From assembly GCA_964017155.1 (NCBI GenBank), contig OZ024862.1, positions 34,203,191-34,267,190 on the forward strand: a DNA stretch of 64,000 nucleotides, written 5' to 3'. A model generated the notes under the pieces. The model made no database searches. It worked only from the letters and a program-made list of their open reading frames with translations, and was not told the DNA's origin. This stretch comes from Oasisia sp. SBJ-2009. Its lineage: Eukaryota > Annelida > Polychaeta > Sabellida > Siboglinidae. This document shows, one piece after another, positions 13,980-27,000 of this stretch. The translations under genes and the position numbers were made by a program. Positions within the stretch are counted from its first letter, which is position 1; each line of letters starts with the position of its first letter.

Positions 13980-14316
13980 CGCTAGGCTGGAGGCGTGCGC
14001 CTGGGGTGTGCATGTGTATTTACGCGCACGCGCATGGGCCACCCACTGCCACACGCGGTGACGTCATCGCAGGTTAGCATGCGCCTGGTCATGCCGACCG
14101 ATTCCATTGTGCGACGGGGCGATTCGCACGCGCGCCGCGATTGGACCTCCGGGAACGACGGCGCGAGAGAGGAAGAGAACACCTCCGAGAAATTCTCTGA
14201 CCTCATTATCTTACAGCGTTGCACGGTGGAGCCGTAGCGTCGACGCGGCATTGTGTGCGAGTGTCTGCATCGCTCTGTCTGTCGTGCAAGGTTCCTGCCA
14301 AATGTATGCAGCTGAG
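13980..14316 (+). promoter_or_regulatory. Second CpG-rich patch with CRE; possible alternative first exon
   Basis: CpG-dense sequence with a full CRE, tgacgtca (14059-14066), and an inverted CCAAT (cgattgg). A donor gctgag^gtaaat follows at 14316/14317. An ATG at 14302 gives only MYAAE and ends in phase 0, which does not fit the exon at 23929, so any exon here would be noncoding or untied. Confidence 0.35.
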
Positions 14317-14864
14317 GTAAATGGCACTGTGCATGTCTGTGTTTTGATGGTGCACGTCTTCGTTTACGATGCGTGCCGTACTCTGTTCATTACTACTGCA
14401 GTGATACATTTATTGTCTAGTCTTCTGTGTTGACCCGTCTGTTGGGTCCTTGTACTAGTGACTGCGACATGAATCATCACCCACTTGCCGGCGGCTAGTT
14501 GTGTCGTGTTTGTCAATAGGGATAGCAGGAAACATAGCAAAAAAAGATGGAAGTGAATTGTCTTTGTCGTCATTTGTGTGGGATGCATCAACATATGCTG
14601 TCATAATTTCGTCAGCCTCCCGTCATCGATGCGGCTACAGTAGTCGTGATTGTGTCATTAGAGTTTTTGTTGCTGCGATGTCACGACGCAGTGTGTCGTG
14701 TCATTCAGCTGTCTCTGACGCCGACATCAGACACGCATCACCATATTATTGGCGGAGGTGTGGATTGTACTGTTTGTTCTTACCTGTGCACACAGGTGAG
14801 TACAGGTCTGTTATGTGACAGATGCAACACACATGTCTGTCACCTAACCTGTCGTCGATTGACA

Positions 14865-15115
14865 GGTGACAGGACAGATGACAGGACAAATGACAGGACA
14901 GATGACAGGACAGATGACAGGACAAATGACAGGACAGATGACAGGACAGATGACAGGACAGATGACAGGACGGATGACAGGACGGATGACAGGACGGATG
15001 ACAGGACAGATGACAGGACGGATGACAGGACGGATGACAGGACTGGACAGGCAGGTGGAGGGATATGAGGTGACTTGACAGGACAGGACAGGACAGGACA
15101 GGACAGGACAGATGG
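14865..15115 (+). repeat. 12-bp minisatellite (agatgacaggac) passing into 5-bp acagg repeats
   Basis: About 15 units of gatgacaggaca/g, then (acagg)n. Confidence 0.95.
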
Positions 15116-15474
15116 TGGGAGAAGTGACAGGACAGATGTCATTGGTGGCATCTGCTCTTGTCACCTGTTCCCTGGTTGAGTCAGTTCCCTCCCAGCCTTC
15201 GTGTCTCTTGGTGTGCAATGTACATAACACCAACAGTGTCATTGACACTACTAGCCGTGGGTGTCAGTCATGGTACCAGTTGGTCAGTCACCATTCCACT
15301 GGTAGGAGTCATCATCAATCACAGAACCAGTGACAGTGTAAGTCACAATGTTGGTCACCGTGTCAGTCAATGTTAGCCATGAAGAATGATATGACATCTG
15401 ACGTGATGACCGTGACATGTGACATGACTGGTATCGGACTGTATAACAAGCAAGTTTCTAAAGAAGCGGTCCAT

Positions 15475-16430
15475 GTCACAGTCATGTACTGCAGCAGTCA
15501 TGTACTGTGACAGTCATGTAATATTCATGAGTCATGTATCATGACAGTCATGTGCCATGACAGTCATGCACCATGACAGTCATGCACCATGACAGTCATG
15601 TACCATGAGTCATGTACTGTGACAGTCATGTAATATGACAGTCATGTATCATGACAGTCATGTACCATGACAGTCATGTACCATTACTGTCATGTACCAT
15701 GACAGTCATGTACCATTACAGTCATGTGCCATGACAGTCATGTGCCATGACAGTCATGTGCCATGACAGTCATGTGCCATGACAGTCATATACCATGACA
15801 GTCATGTACCATGACAGTCATGTATCATGACAGTCATGTGCCATGACAGTCATGTGCTATGACAGTCATGTATCATGACAGTCATGTACTGGGACAGTCA
15901 CGTACCATGACAGTCATGTGCCTTGACAACATAGCTTTATGTAGAGACCCGTCCACCCGTCATTAGGACGGGTAAAAACGAATATGGACGGGCAGAAATA
16001 TGGGTGGACGGGTGATGGACGGGGTAAAAAATGAAGGAGCAAAAAAAAAAAGGTCTTCCAAAACCATAGATATTGTCAGTTATGTCTTGAAAGTGAGTGT
16101 AAATGGTGTCATATGTGTGTTTGGCGCCCATTTCAGGTCATCAGGCACACTTGAAAGTTCGTAAACTAGCTTAACAGTTAACATCCATGTGTCCACCAAA
16201 ACATGTGTGACTGGCAATAATTTTATCCTGCATAAAGCCCTGCTTGACAATCATGTCCCATGACAGTCATGTGCCTTGACAATCATGTCCCATGACAGTC
16301 ATGTACAGTGGCAGTAGAGTCATGGACTAGGACAATCATATACCATGACAATCATGTACCATGACAGTTGACAGTGACAAACTGTGACTCTTGATCATGT
16401 ACTGTGACAGTGAGTTACCTCAACAGTCAT
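15475..16430 (+). repeat. 16-bp minisatellite (catgtaccatgacagt), interrupted by a MITE
   Basis: About 28 units before 15929 and more degenerate units after 16250. The interruption is the element at 15930-16242. Confidence 0.9.
15930..16242. mobile_element. hAT-type MITE, 313 bp, with 8-bp target duplication
   Basis: cttgacaa occurs directly on both sides (15922-15929 and 16243-16250). The ends are inverted repeats: catagctttatg on the left and, reverse-complemented, cagggctttatg on the right (10 of 12 match). An 8-bp duplication with a CAgggC-type end is characteristic of hAT elements. Several gacgggt motifs lie near the left end. There is no coding capacity. Confidence 0.75.
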
Positions 16431-17119
16431 GTACTGGGCAGGTTTTTTTTCTGGGTTGTCAAGGCGTGGTTGTTGGGTTGCAGCTTGCTCTAGTTGACTA
16501 GATCAGCCATGTAATGGAGGCAACTGGCCGACTGCCTCTACTGCACAAATACGTGCTGCTCCCCCAAGGTAAGCGTCTCCTGCACAAATACCCGCTGCTC
16601 CCCACAACAAGTGTTGAGTGCTGATCAGCGACGCATGTTTTGCTCGTAGAATTACCTTCATGAATTCTCCAGTTTCCCTGCATGGTTCCAGCTCGTGTTT
16701 AGGAGTTTGTATCATTTGCACAGGTTTGCTTTGAAGGTCAACCAGAATCGAGGAGCCTTAGAGGCAGTGTTTATTGGCCGAATTTGCTTGGGCTGAAGTG
16801 TGGTAATACATTTGGGTTAAAAGTGCCGGCATCATGACATGCTTTTATGAATTTTATGAGTGCATTCAATACCTTAATAGCTGCATGAATATAGGACACA
16901 TGCACAACACTGGAGAGTGCAAATATAATGATGTTGATTGCAGTTAATTAATTGCTATGATTAGTTTACGTGTGTAATTTCCGTAGACAAAGTCTTCTCT
17001 GATGTTTCGGTATTCTGGGATTAGCTGGGTAATTGGATCAGTGTTGATATGATTGGTGGTGGTCACTTTCAGGTCACCTGCTATCCCTTATTACTTCATT
17101 ATCTGCTCTCCCCTATCAT

Positions 17120-19170
17120 TTATGTCTGCCCACTCTCCCCTATTACTTCAGTCTGCCCACTCTCCCCTATTACTTCAGTCTGCCCACTCTCCCCTATTAC
17201 TTCAGTCTGCCCACTCTCCCCTATTACTTCAGTCTGCCCACTCTCCCCTATTACTTCAGTCTGGCCACTCTCCCCTATTACTTCAGTCTGCCCACTCTCC
17301 CCTATTACTTCAGTCTGCCCACTCTCCCCTATTACTTCAGTCTGCCCACTCTCCCCTATTACTTCAGTCTGCCCACTCTCCCCTATTACTTCAGTCTACC
17401 CACTCTCCCCTATTACTTCAGTCTGCCCACACTCCCCTATTACTTCAGTCTGCCCACTCTCCCCTATTACTTCAGTCTGCCCACTCTCCCCTATTACTTC
17501 AGTCTGCCCACACTCCCCTATTACTTCAGTCTGCCCACTCTCCCCTATTACTTCAGTCTACCCACTCTCCCCTATTACTTCAGTCTGCCCACTCTCCCCT
17601 ATTACTTCAGTCTGCCCACTCTCACCTATTACTTCAGTCTGCCCACTCTCCCCTATTACTTCAGTCTGCCCACTCTCCCCTATTACTTCAGTCTGCCCAC
17701 TCTCCCCTATTACTTCAGTCTGCCCACTCTCCCCTATTACTTCAGTCTGCCCACTCTCCCCTATTACTTCAGTCTGCCCACTCTCCCCTATTACTTCAGT
17801 CTGGCCACTCTCCCCTATTACTTCAGTCTGCCCACTCTCACCTATTACTTCAGTCTGCCCACTCTCCCCTATTACTTCAGTCTGCCCTCTCTCCCCTATT
17901 ACTTCAGTCTGCCCACTCTCCCCTATTACTTCAGTCTGCCCACTCTCCCCTATTACTTCAGTCTGGCCACTCTCCCCTATTACTTCAGTCTGCCCACTCT
18001 CCCCTATTACTTCAGTCTGCCCTCTCTCCCCTATTACTTCAGTCTGCCCACTCTCCCCTATTACTTCAGTCTGCCCACTCTCCCCTATTACTTCAGTCTG
18101 CCCTCTCTCCCCTATTACTTCAGTCTGCCCACTCTCACCTATTACTTCAGTCTGCCCACTCTCCCCTATTACTTCAGTCTGGCCACTCTCCCCTATTACT
18201 TCAGTCTGCCCAATCTCCCCTATTACTTCAGTCTGCCCACTCTCCCCTATTACTTCAGTCTGCCCACTCTCCCCTATTACTTCAGTCTGGCCACTCTCCC
18301 CTATTACTTCAGTCTGCCCACTCTCACCTATTACTTCAGTCTGCCCACTCTCCCCTATTACTTCAGTCTGCCCTCTCTCCCCTATTACTTCAGTCTGCCC
18401 ACTCTCCCCTATTACTTCAGTCTGCCCACTCTCCCCTATTACTTCAGTCTTCCCACTCTCACCTATTACTTCAGTCTACCCACTCTCCCCTATTACCCAT
18501 GTGTGCCCACTCTCCCCTATTACTTCAGTCTGGCCACTCTCCCCTATTACCCATGTGTGCCCACTCTCCCCTATTACCCATGTGTGCCCACTCTCCCCTA
18601 TTACTTCAGTCTGGCCACTCTCCCCTATTACTTCAGTCTGCCCACTCTCACCTATTACTTCAGTCTGCCCACTCTCCCCTATTACTTCAGTCTGCCCACT
18701 CTCCCCTATTACCCATGTGTGCCCACTCTCCCCTATTACCCATGTGTGCCCACTCTCCCCTATTACCCATGTGTGCCCACTCTCCCCTATTACCCATGTG
18801 TGCCCACTCTCCCCTATTACTTCAGTCTGGCCACTCTCCCCTATTACTTCAGTCTGCCCACTCTCACCTATTACTTCAGTCTGCCCACTCTCCCCTATTA
18901 CTTCAGTCTGCCCTCTCTCCCCTATTACTTCAGTCTGCCCACTCTCCCCTATTACTTCAGTCTGCCCACTCTCCCCTATTACTTCAGTCTGCCCACTCTC
19001 CCCTATTACTTCAGTCTGCCCACTCTCCCCTATTACTTCAGTCTGCCCACTCTCCCCTATTACTTCAGTCTACCCACTCTCCCCTATTATCCCTGTCTAT
19101 CCACTCTCCCCTATTACCCATGTGTGCCCATTCTCCCTATTATCCCTGTCTACCCACTCTCCCCTGTTGG
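17120..19170 (+). repeat. 27-bp minisatellite, about 76 copies
   Basis: The unit carries ctctcccctattacttcag and then tctgccca, a polypyrimidine tract plus CAG. Variants (tctcacc, ctggcc, ccctctc, cccatgtg) recur in the same order. The 711- and 715-codon open frames here are by-products of the 27-bp period. Confidence 0.97.
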
Positions 19171-19771
19171 TACATGAAGCGTGACTGTGTGCATATGTGA
19201 ATGTGTTTGTGTGCATGTGCATGCATGCGTGCATGCTCCGGGTCCTGCTTGTCCTGATTAGCAGGGGTCTTGATTGCTTCCAGTGGTCTCTGACATCCAG
19301 CCTGTGTAAATTCCCATGTGTGGACAATTAAGGACAATTAGCTAGCAGCTGGTGACCGGTTCGTTAGCTGATGTAATTGGTCCAATAATCTGGTGTTACC
19401 TGGGCAAGGTATTCCCTGTAGAGGATCCGCCATCTTGCACAGAACATGGCTGGGGGACAACGTGACACAAAAACAAGGCTAATTCACATGCACACTACAC
19501 ATGCAGAAACACACGCACGCAGGGACACACGCATCCATGCAGGCCCACACGCATACCCAAAATGCAGTATTGTGATTGAACATATTGTAATTTCATTAAA
19601 AGCAGTTTACATTACGTTTTTATTTCACACAACAAAGTAGCGAACACGCATTTCAGTATGTCTGTTAGACTGTTTTTCCTGCTGGGTCTGGGCTGTCCGA
19701 ATGATGACCATAAGTGTTAGCGGAAAGTATGACCATGTCTGGCATGTCCTTCCCTCTACAGCTGCAGGGAG

Positions 19772-20490
19772 GTTCAGTGAGGTACAGTGAGGTCCAGTGA
19801 GGTCCAGTGAGGTACAGTGAGGTCCAGTGAGGTACAGTGAGGTACAATGAGGTCCAGTGGGGTACAGTGAGGTCCAGTGAGGTACAGTGAGGTCCAGTGA
19901 GGTCCAGTGAGGTACAGTGAGGTACAGTGAGGTACAGTGAGGTACAGTGAGGTCCAGTGAGGTACAGTGAGGTCCAGTGAGGTACAGTGAGGTACAGTGA
20001 GGTCCAGTGAGGTACAGTGAGGTACAGTGAGGTACAGTGAGGTACAGTGAGGTACAGTGAGGTACAGTGAGGTACAGTGAGGTCCAGTGAGGTCCAGTGA
20101 GGTCCAGTGAGGTACAGTGAGGTACAGTGAGGTACAGTGAGGTACAGTGAGGTACAGTGAGGTCCAGTGAGGTCCAGTGAGGTCCAGTGAGGTACAGTGA
20201 GGTACAGTGAGGTACAGTGAGGTACAGTGAGGTACAGTGAGGTACAGTGAGGTACAGTGAGGTCCAGTGAGGTCCAGTGAGGTACAGTGAGGTACAGTGA
20301 GGTACAGTGAGGTCCAGTGAGGTACAGTGAGGTCCAGTGAGGTACAGTGAGGTACAGTGAGGTACAGTGAGGTACAGTGAGGTCCAGTGAGGTACAGTGA
20401 GGTCCAGTGAGGTCCAGTGAGGTACAGTGAGGTACAGTGAGGTACAGTGAGGTACAGTGAGGTCCAGTGAGGTCCAGTGAGGTCCAGTGT
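19772..20490 (+). repeat. 10-bp minisatellite ggtacagtga / ggtccagtga
   Basis: About 70 units that differ almost only by A or C at position 4. A 282-codon minus-strand open frame is a by-product of the repeat. Confidence 0.97.
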
Positions 20491-21027
20491 GGCTGGTCAG
20501 TGTCAGACAACATATGATACTGGCTGTAGTGGTTGCGAAAGCAACACGGCCACTCGGATTACCAGAAGGTGGTAAATATTATTTCTCCTCCACATAAACC
20601 TCAGCCAGCATCATCATCATCACTGATCACACCAGACAATGCACAGGTAATCCGATCGTCCCACGTTGGACATTACGACTGACGTCCAGGCTGGTTCTTT
20701 CCATGTTTTTTTACTGCCCGGATTATGTTTGCATTAGTATTCACATAAGTAGGCGTTTTCACTATTAGTGAACACAACTACAGTAGGTGCTTTTCAGCAT
20801 TAGTGAACACAATACTGGGAGACTGGTAGTGTCACCGTAATGACATTGTGTTGTAGGTTTGCATAGGGCGTCAATTCAAAACATTCTTTTCTGTTCACAT
20901 AGGAAAATGTGTGTGCTTAGTCTACGTTTATGTGCATACTGGCATGTTTTATTGGAAGGGGCCAAATCTACCCCATTTTTATGTTTGTAAATGAATGCAT
21001 GTGCATGCATGTATGTGTGATTGTTCA

Positions 21028-21039
<12 letters not shown>

Positions 21040-21075
<36 letters not shown>

Positions 21076-21090
21076 TTAATATATATATAA
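21040..21090. repeat. AT microsatellite
   Basis: (ta)n interrupted by gtatatac. Confidence 0.9.
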
Positions 21091-21092
21091 GT

Positions 21093-21345
21093 TAGAGCGC
21101 AGTGGCTCAGGGGTAGGGCTTCAGACTCTCGACTAAGAGTACCCAGGTTTGAATACTGTGCTGTGGTGTTAAAACCTTGGGCAAGTTTTTCATTCTACAT
21201 CACTCCAGTTCATTCAGCTATATAAATGTGTACCTGGCTATAGACAGTGATGGATATGTGTACGAGAAGCCTTTGCGCATTAATTATAACATATGGCTGG
21301 ATGCTTCCCAAATAAGCCGAGATGTTGTCTGATTGAAAATGTTCA
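21093..21345 (+). mobile_element. tRNA-derived SINE (family shared with 48179 and 43010)
   Basis: Head gcgcagtggctcaggggtag and B box aggtttgaatac, then aaccttgggcaag and tggctgga..cttcccaaa. Similar along its length to the copy at 48179. Confidence 0.8.
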
Positions 21346-21779
21346 TATATTATTTTATTTACACCCCTAAAGTTAAATGTGTCTTACACATTTGTTTACA
21401 AAAGGGTATGTGGTTGTCGCACCTATGTCAGTTTGATTCAAATGGAACCCCGTGGCAATTTCTATCTCTACGACCCAGTAGTTTAAAAAGTAAACACCAT
21501 TGTATCATTAGTGATCATTATATGTTGAATATAATTATAATATCACCACCCGTGACTAAACATTTTTAAGCTGAATTAAACTGCTCAAGCACACGTATGT
21601 ATGAGAGTGAAATGTACCTAATAAATAATAAGAGTGGAGTATGTATGGCTGGTCCACATCAGTGTATGTGTTTGTATGTGACAGTTGTCTCTTGCAGTCA
21701 GTCTGGGAGTCGTCCTACTGACGGCGTCTAGGTCACTAGGTGTGGACAAAATAAGTGTTGGTGGTGTAGACGACCTCAC

Positions 21780-23928
21780 ATCGTCTGTCTCTGAAATGAT
21801 ATCATGCCGTCTCTGTTCTCTGAAATGATATCGTACCATTTCTGTTCTCAGAAATGATATATATCATACCGTCTCTGTTCTCTGAAATGATATCGTATAC
21901 CATCTCTGTTCTCAGAAATGATATCATTCCATCTTTGTTCTCTGAAATGATATCATACCGTCTCTGTTTTCTCAGATGAGATGATCTCACACTGTCTCTG
22001 TTCTCTCACAGATGATCTCATACTGTCTCTGTTCTCTCAGATGGTCTCACACTGTCTCTGTTCTCTCAGATGATCTCACACTGTCTCTGTTCTCTCACAA
22101 ATGACCTCACACTGTCTCTGTTCTCTCACAGATGATCTCACACTGTCTCTGTTCTCACAGGTGATCTCACACTGTCTCTGTTCTCTCACAGATGATCTCA
22201 CACTGTCTCTGTTCTCACAGATGATCTCACACTGTCTCTGTTCTCTCACAGATGATTTCATACTGTCTCTGTTCTCTCAGATGATCTCACACTGTCCCTG
22301 TTCTAACAGGTGATCTCACACTGTCTCTGTTCTCTCAGATGATCTCACACTGTCTCTGTTCTAACAGGTGATCTCACACTGTCTCTGTTCTCTCGGATGA
22401 TCTCACACTGTCTCTGTTCTCTCAGATGATCTAACACTGTCTCTGTTCTCTCACAGATGATCTCACACTGTCTCTTCTCTCAGATGATCTCACACTGTCT
22501 CTGTTCTCTCACAGATGATCTCTCACTGTCTCTGTTCTCACAGATGATCTCACACTGTCTCTGTTCTCTCACAGATGATCTCACACTGTCTCTTCTCTCA
22601 GATGATCTCACACTGTCTCTGTTCTCTCACAGATGATCTAACACTGTCTCTGTTCTCTCACAGATGATCTCACAGTCTCTTCTCTCAGATGATCTCACAC
22701 TGTCTCTGTTCTCTCACAGATGATCTCTCACTGTCTCTGTTCTCACAGGTGATCTGACACTGTCTCTGTTCTCTCACAGATGATCTGACACTGTCTCTTC
22801 TCTCAGATGATCTGACACTGTCTCTTCTCTCAGATGATCTGACACTGTCTCTGTTCTCTCAGATGATCTGACACTGTCTCTGTTCTCTCACAGATGATCT
22901 GACACTGTCTGTGTTCTCTCACAGATGATCTCACACTGTCTCTTCTCTCAGATGATCTGACACTGTCTCTGTTCTCTCAGATGATCTGACACTGTCTCTT
23001 CTCTCACAGATGATCTCACACTGTCTCTTCTCTCACAGATGATCTCACACTGTCTCTCTTCTCTCAGATGATCTCACACTGTCTCTGTTCTCTCACAGAT
23101 GATCTCACACTGCCTCTGTTCTCTCACAGATGATCTCACACTGTCTCTTCTCTCAGATCATCTGACACTGTCTCTGTTCTCTCAGATCATCTCACACTGT
23201 CTCTGTTCTCTCACAGATGATCTCACACTGTCTCTTCTCTCAGATGATCTCACACTGTCTCTGTTCTCTCACAGATGATCTCACACTGTCTCTGTTCTCT
23301 CAGATGATCTCACACTGTCTCTGTTCTCTCACAGATGATCTCACACTGTCTCTCTTTTCTCAGATGATCTCACACTGTCTCTCTTCTCTCAGATGATCTC
23401 ACACTGTCTCTCTTCTCTCAGATGATCTCACACTGTTTCTCTTCTCTCAGATGATCTCACACTGTCTCTGTTCTCTCAGATGATCTCACACTGTCTCTGT
23501 TCTCTCACAGATGATCTCACTCTGTCTCTCTTCTCTCACATGATCTCACACTGTCTCTCTTCTCTCAGATGATCTCACACTGTCTCTGTTCTCTCACAGA
23601 TGATCTCACACTGTCTCTTCTCTCAGATGATCTCACACTGTTTCTGTTCTCTCACAGATGATATCTCACTGTCTCTGTTCTCTCACAGATGATCTGACAC
23701 TGTCTCTGTTCTCTCAGATGATCTAACACTGTCTCTGTTCTCTCAGATGATCTCACACTGTCTCTGTTCTCTCAGATGATCACACACTGTCTCTGTTCTC
23801 TCACAGATGATCTCACACTGTCTCTCTTCTCTCAGATGATCTCACACTGTCGCTGTTCTCTCACAGATGATCTCACACTGTCTCTGTTCTCTAACAGATG
23901 ATCTCACACTGTCTCTGTTCTCTCACAG
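21780..23928 (+). repeat. About 29-31 bp minisatellite made of splice acceptors, running into an exon
   Basis: About 70 units, each with ctgttctctcacag followed by atgatctcacac or variants (ctctcag, gatctgac). An older, more diverged subfamily occupies 21780-22000. The final unit is the real 3' splice site of the exon at 23929. Confidence 0.95.
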
Positions 23929-24046
23929 ATGATCCGGAACTGATTCTCGCCAAGTTGCGGTACCGTCTGTGCGTCATGGAAGTGGCGGAGGTCCAGTGTC
24001 GACGTCGAGGCAGCAGTGACACATACGACACCGACACGACCCTTGG
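23929..24046 (+). CDS. Exon of unrecognised gene ([14 protein letters not shown])
   Basis: Acceptor ttctctcacag and donor CTTGG^GTACGT, phase 1 in and phase 2 out. It encodes [20 protein letters not shown] and then [20 protein letters not shown]. The acceptor and the first six exon bases (ATGATC) are the last copy of a repeat tandemly amplified for about 2.1 kb upstream. Confidence 0.65.
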
Positions 24047-27000
24047 GTACGTCATTGTGTCTAGGTGCATCCGTGTCGGGTGTCAACTTCAACTTGCCCT
24101 TTGTCCATTAACGGGACACTGTGTGGCTATGGCTGCACAGTGGTGATGGTGACGGTGACGGTGACGGTGATGATGATCCTCAGCCCTGTGTCAAACCCTT
24201 GCAGTCTATCTTTCTATATTGTTCAGGGGATTTGTTCCCAATAACGTGCTTCCTTCTAGTTCTAATGTTAGATCAATTGAAAATATTACTAAATTCCGCC
24301 CCCATTTAAAAATGCACTTTTACAACCTGCATATCTACCCTAGCTCACTGGTGCCTCAAACAATCTGATCACAACTGGAATTGTTTATTGACTCTGAGAT
24401 CAGTTAGCCATTTTGTATTGATGCGCCTCTGAGCTTGGTTTCAAAGGATTTAGGAACAATAGAAGTTATCTAATTATTATTATTATTAAGTATTGGTTAT
24501 TCTTCTACTAAATAACAATATTCTTGCAGTTCAATTTGCCCATATTCTGTTGTTCCACATTTGTTTTGATGCACCTGCTGTTTCTGTTTTAATTTTTATA
24601 GCAAATCTGTTGTAATTAATTTATCTCCGTCTCATTGGATGTCTAGTTAGAATTGAACTTAAAACTCATATTCTGGATGCTAATTAAATGACAAAAACAG
24701 TCATTATAAATGTCAAATGTAGTTGCATTATACTTTTCTCTCAGACATGATAAACAAATCCATAAATAAAATTTTAAAAGTTTGCACATCTAAAATATTT
24801 CCTCCTCCACCAATGTAAGATGTGACTGCCAAAAGTTTGTAAAACGTAACGCACGTTTGACATGTGAGACGTGACAATGACAGGGACACACACGCAGATG
24901 TGCATGAACATAAACATGTGAAGAAACGAGCTCACAAACACGTGTACATACTACATACACACATGACCAACAGTACAACAGAATTGCACACACACCGTGT
25001 TTACTCAACATATTAGTTTACACCTGATCTGTGCGATCTCGTTTCAATTAATTAAACTGTTTATTTCCACTGCACGTCATGCAATTTTACAAATGCAAAA
25101 GTTGTCAAAATAAGTCATCCACCTGACATAAATTCTACACAGAAACTATTAAAAATTGCAAAACAAACGCCTCAATTAGTCTTTCTATTCTGTCTTTCTG
25201 TGAGTAAATGAGCTGTTAATTAAAAGTTTTGGCCATGTCGGAAGATGGCAGAGTAGGCCGGCCACAACATTGGAATAGTGCTGGACCGGTCAAGAATGAC
25301 CCGTCCATTTAGTTTCTGGCCACATCTGTGCGAAGCAAGGAGGCTGGAAGTAATTCAATAATGTGGACATTAGACTCTCCTTCACGCGGCCTCATTCAGT
25401 GCAGATATTGACCACCACACCCCGTGCCAAGCGCTCGCGCCACTGGTCATCATGGCCATCGCGCTGACCACTGCGGGTCACTCGAGGCAGCATGTGTTAC
25501 CGTAAATGAGGCTATCATTGAGCTGACCACTTGGATGTTGTGGTCACTCGCATGTGTTAGTGACCAGTTAACCAGGCCCAGCGGTGCAGCGGTGCAGCGG
25601 TGCAGCGGTGCAGCGGTGCAGCGGTGCAGCGGTGCTGTGGTGTCTTTCCAGTCAACATGAAAGTGTAGTTAAATGATTGCACCCAACATGAGGTGGCCTG
25701 AAGTGGCCCGGTGTGGCCTGATAGGTAGATGCAGGTGTCTGCCAGCACCTTCATCTGTCTGACCACTAATGGATGGAGCTGACACAGACAGCATGCAAAC
25801 ATCTCAGGCAGGGTACGGCACATGTACACAGTACACACAGTACACACAGTACATACGCACTCGTGGGAAAACAGGCCTTCATTCCTCCCAGTATGTGTGG
25901 TCTTACCATTGCATGGTTGACCAGTGTGCAGTCATATAGTTGGATAGTGTAGTCATACAGTCAGGTAGTGGAATCGTAGTAGAGTCACTCTATACCATTG
26001 TTCAGTCATTTATGTGTGGAGTCATTCCATTGTGCAGTCATAACATTGTACAGTGCCAACATTGTACAGGGATAACATTGTGCGGTGACAACATTGTACA
26101 GTTAACACATTGTACAGTGACAACATTGTACAGTCAACACATTGTACAGTCAACACATTGTACAGTCACAATATTGTTCAGTCACAACATTGTACAGTGA
26201 CAGCATTGTACAGTCACAACATTGTACAGTTAACACATTGTACAGTGACAACATTGTACAGTGACAACATTGTACAGTGACAGCATTGTACAGTCACAAC
26301 ATTGTACAGTCACAACATTGTACAGTTAACATATTGTACAGTCACAACATTGTACAATCACAACATTGTACAGTTAACACTGTACAGCCACAACATTGTA
26401 CAGTAACAACATTGTACAGTCACAACATTGTACACTCAACACATTGTACACTCACAACATTGTACAGTCACAACATTGTACAGTCACAACATTGTACAAT
26501 CACAACATTGTACAGTGACAACATTGTACAGTCTTCCATGTTGCATTCACAACATCGATCGTGCACAACTTCATAACAATGTATGACCATTCATACAATT
26601 CTGCACCCAAGCCATCGTGCAAGTATGTTTATGTAGTCATCCCATCGTACAGTCATATCATCATTGCGAGGTCATATCACCGGGCAGTCCTACAAGTGTT
26701 AGTTACAAAAGGCTACTTAGTGGCCCCAGGTGACCGACATGTTGAGCTGCTTATGCATGCAGGCTGGTGTTAATTCCCAGGCCAGTCATTCGTGCATATC
26801 TAATGCACCAGTTGGCCTAATGTATGCGTGTTCGTACAGTTTATGGCTTCGACACAGTTGGGATTGTGTATAGGTATAGGGCTCATTCAAGACAATTTGT
26901 AAAGTATGTATACCAGAGGGTTATATGTGGAAGCTCACCTTGCAGGGTTATTTAAGGAGAGAGGAGAGAGAGGACAGAGGAGAGAGAGAGGAGAGAGGAG

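Noticed and set aside
14844..15248. Open frames of VLSSVLSS and MTGQMTGQ type
   Set aside because: 12-bp minisatellite read in different frames. No coding context.
17049..19200. Plus-strand open frames of 711 and 715 codons
   Set aside because: They are translations of a 27-bp minisatellite open in several frames. There is no non-repetitive protein sequence and no splice or start context.
19665..20513. 282-codon minus-strand open frame (TSLYLTVPHC repeats)
   Set aside because: By-product of a 10-bp tandem repeat. Three units make a 10-residue period.
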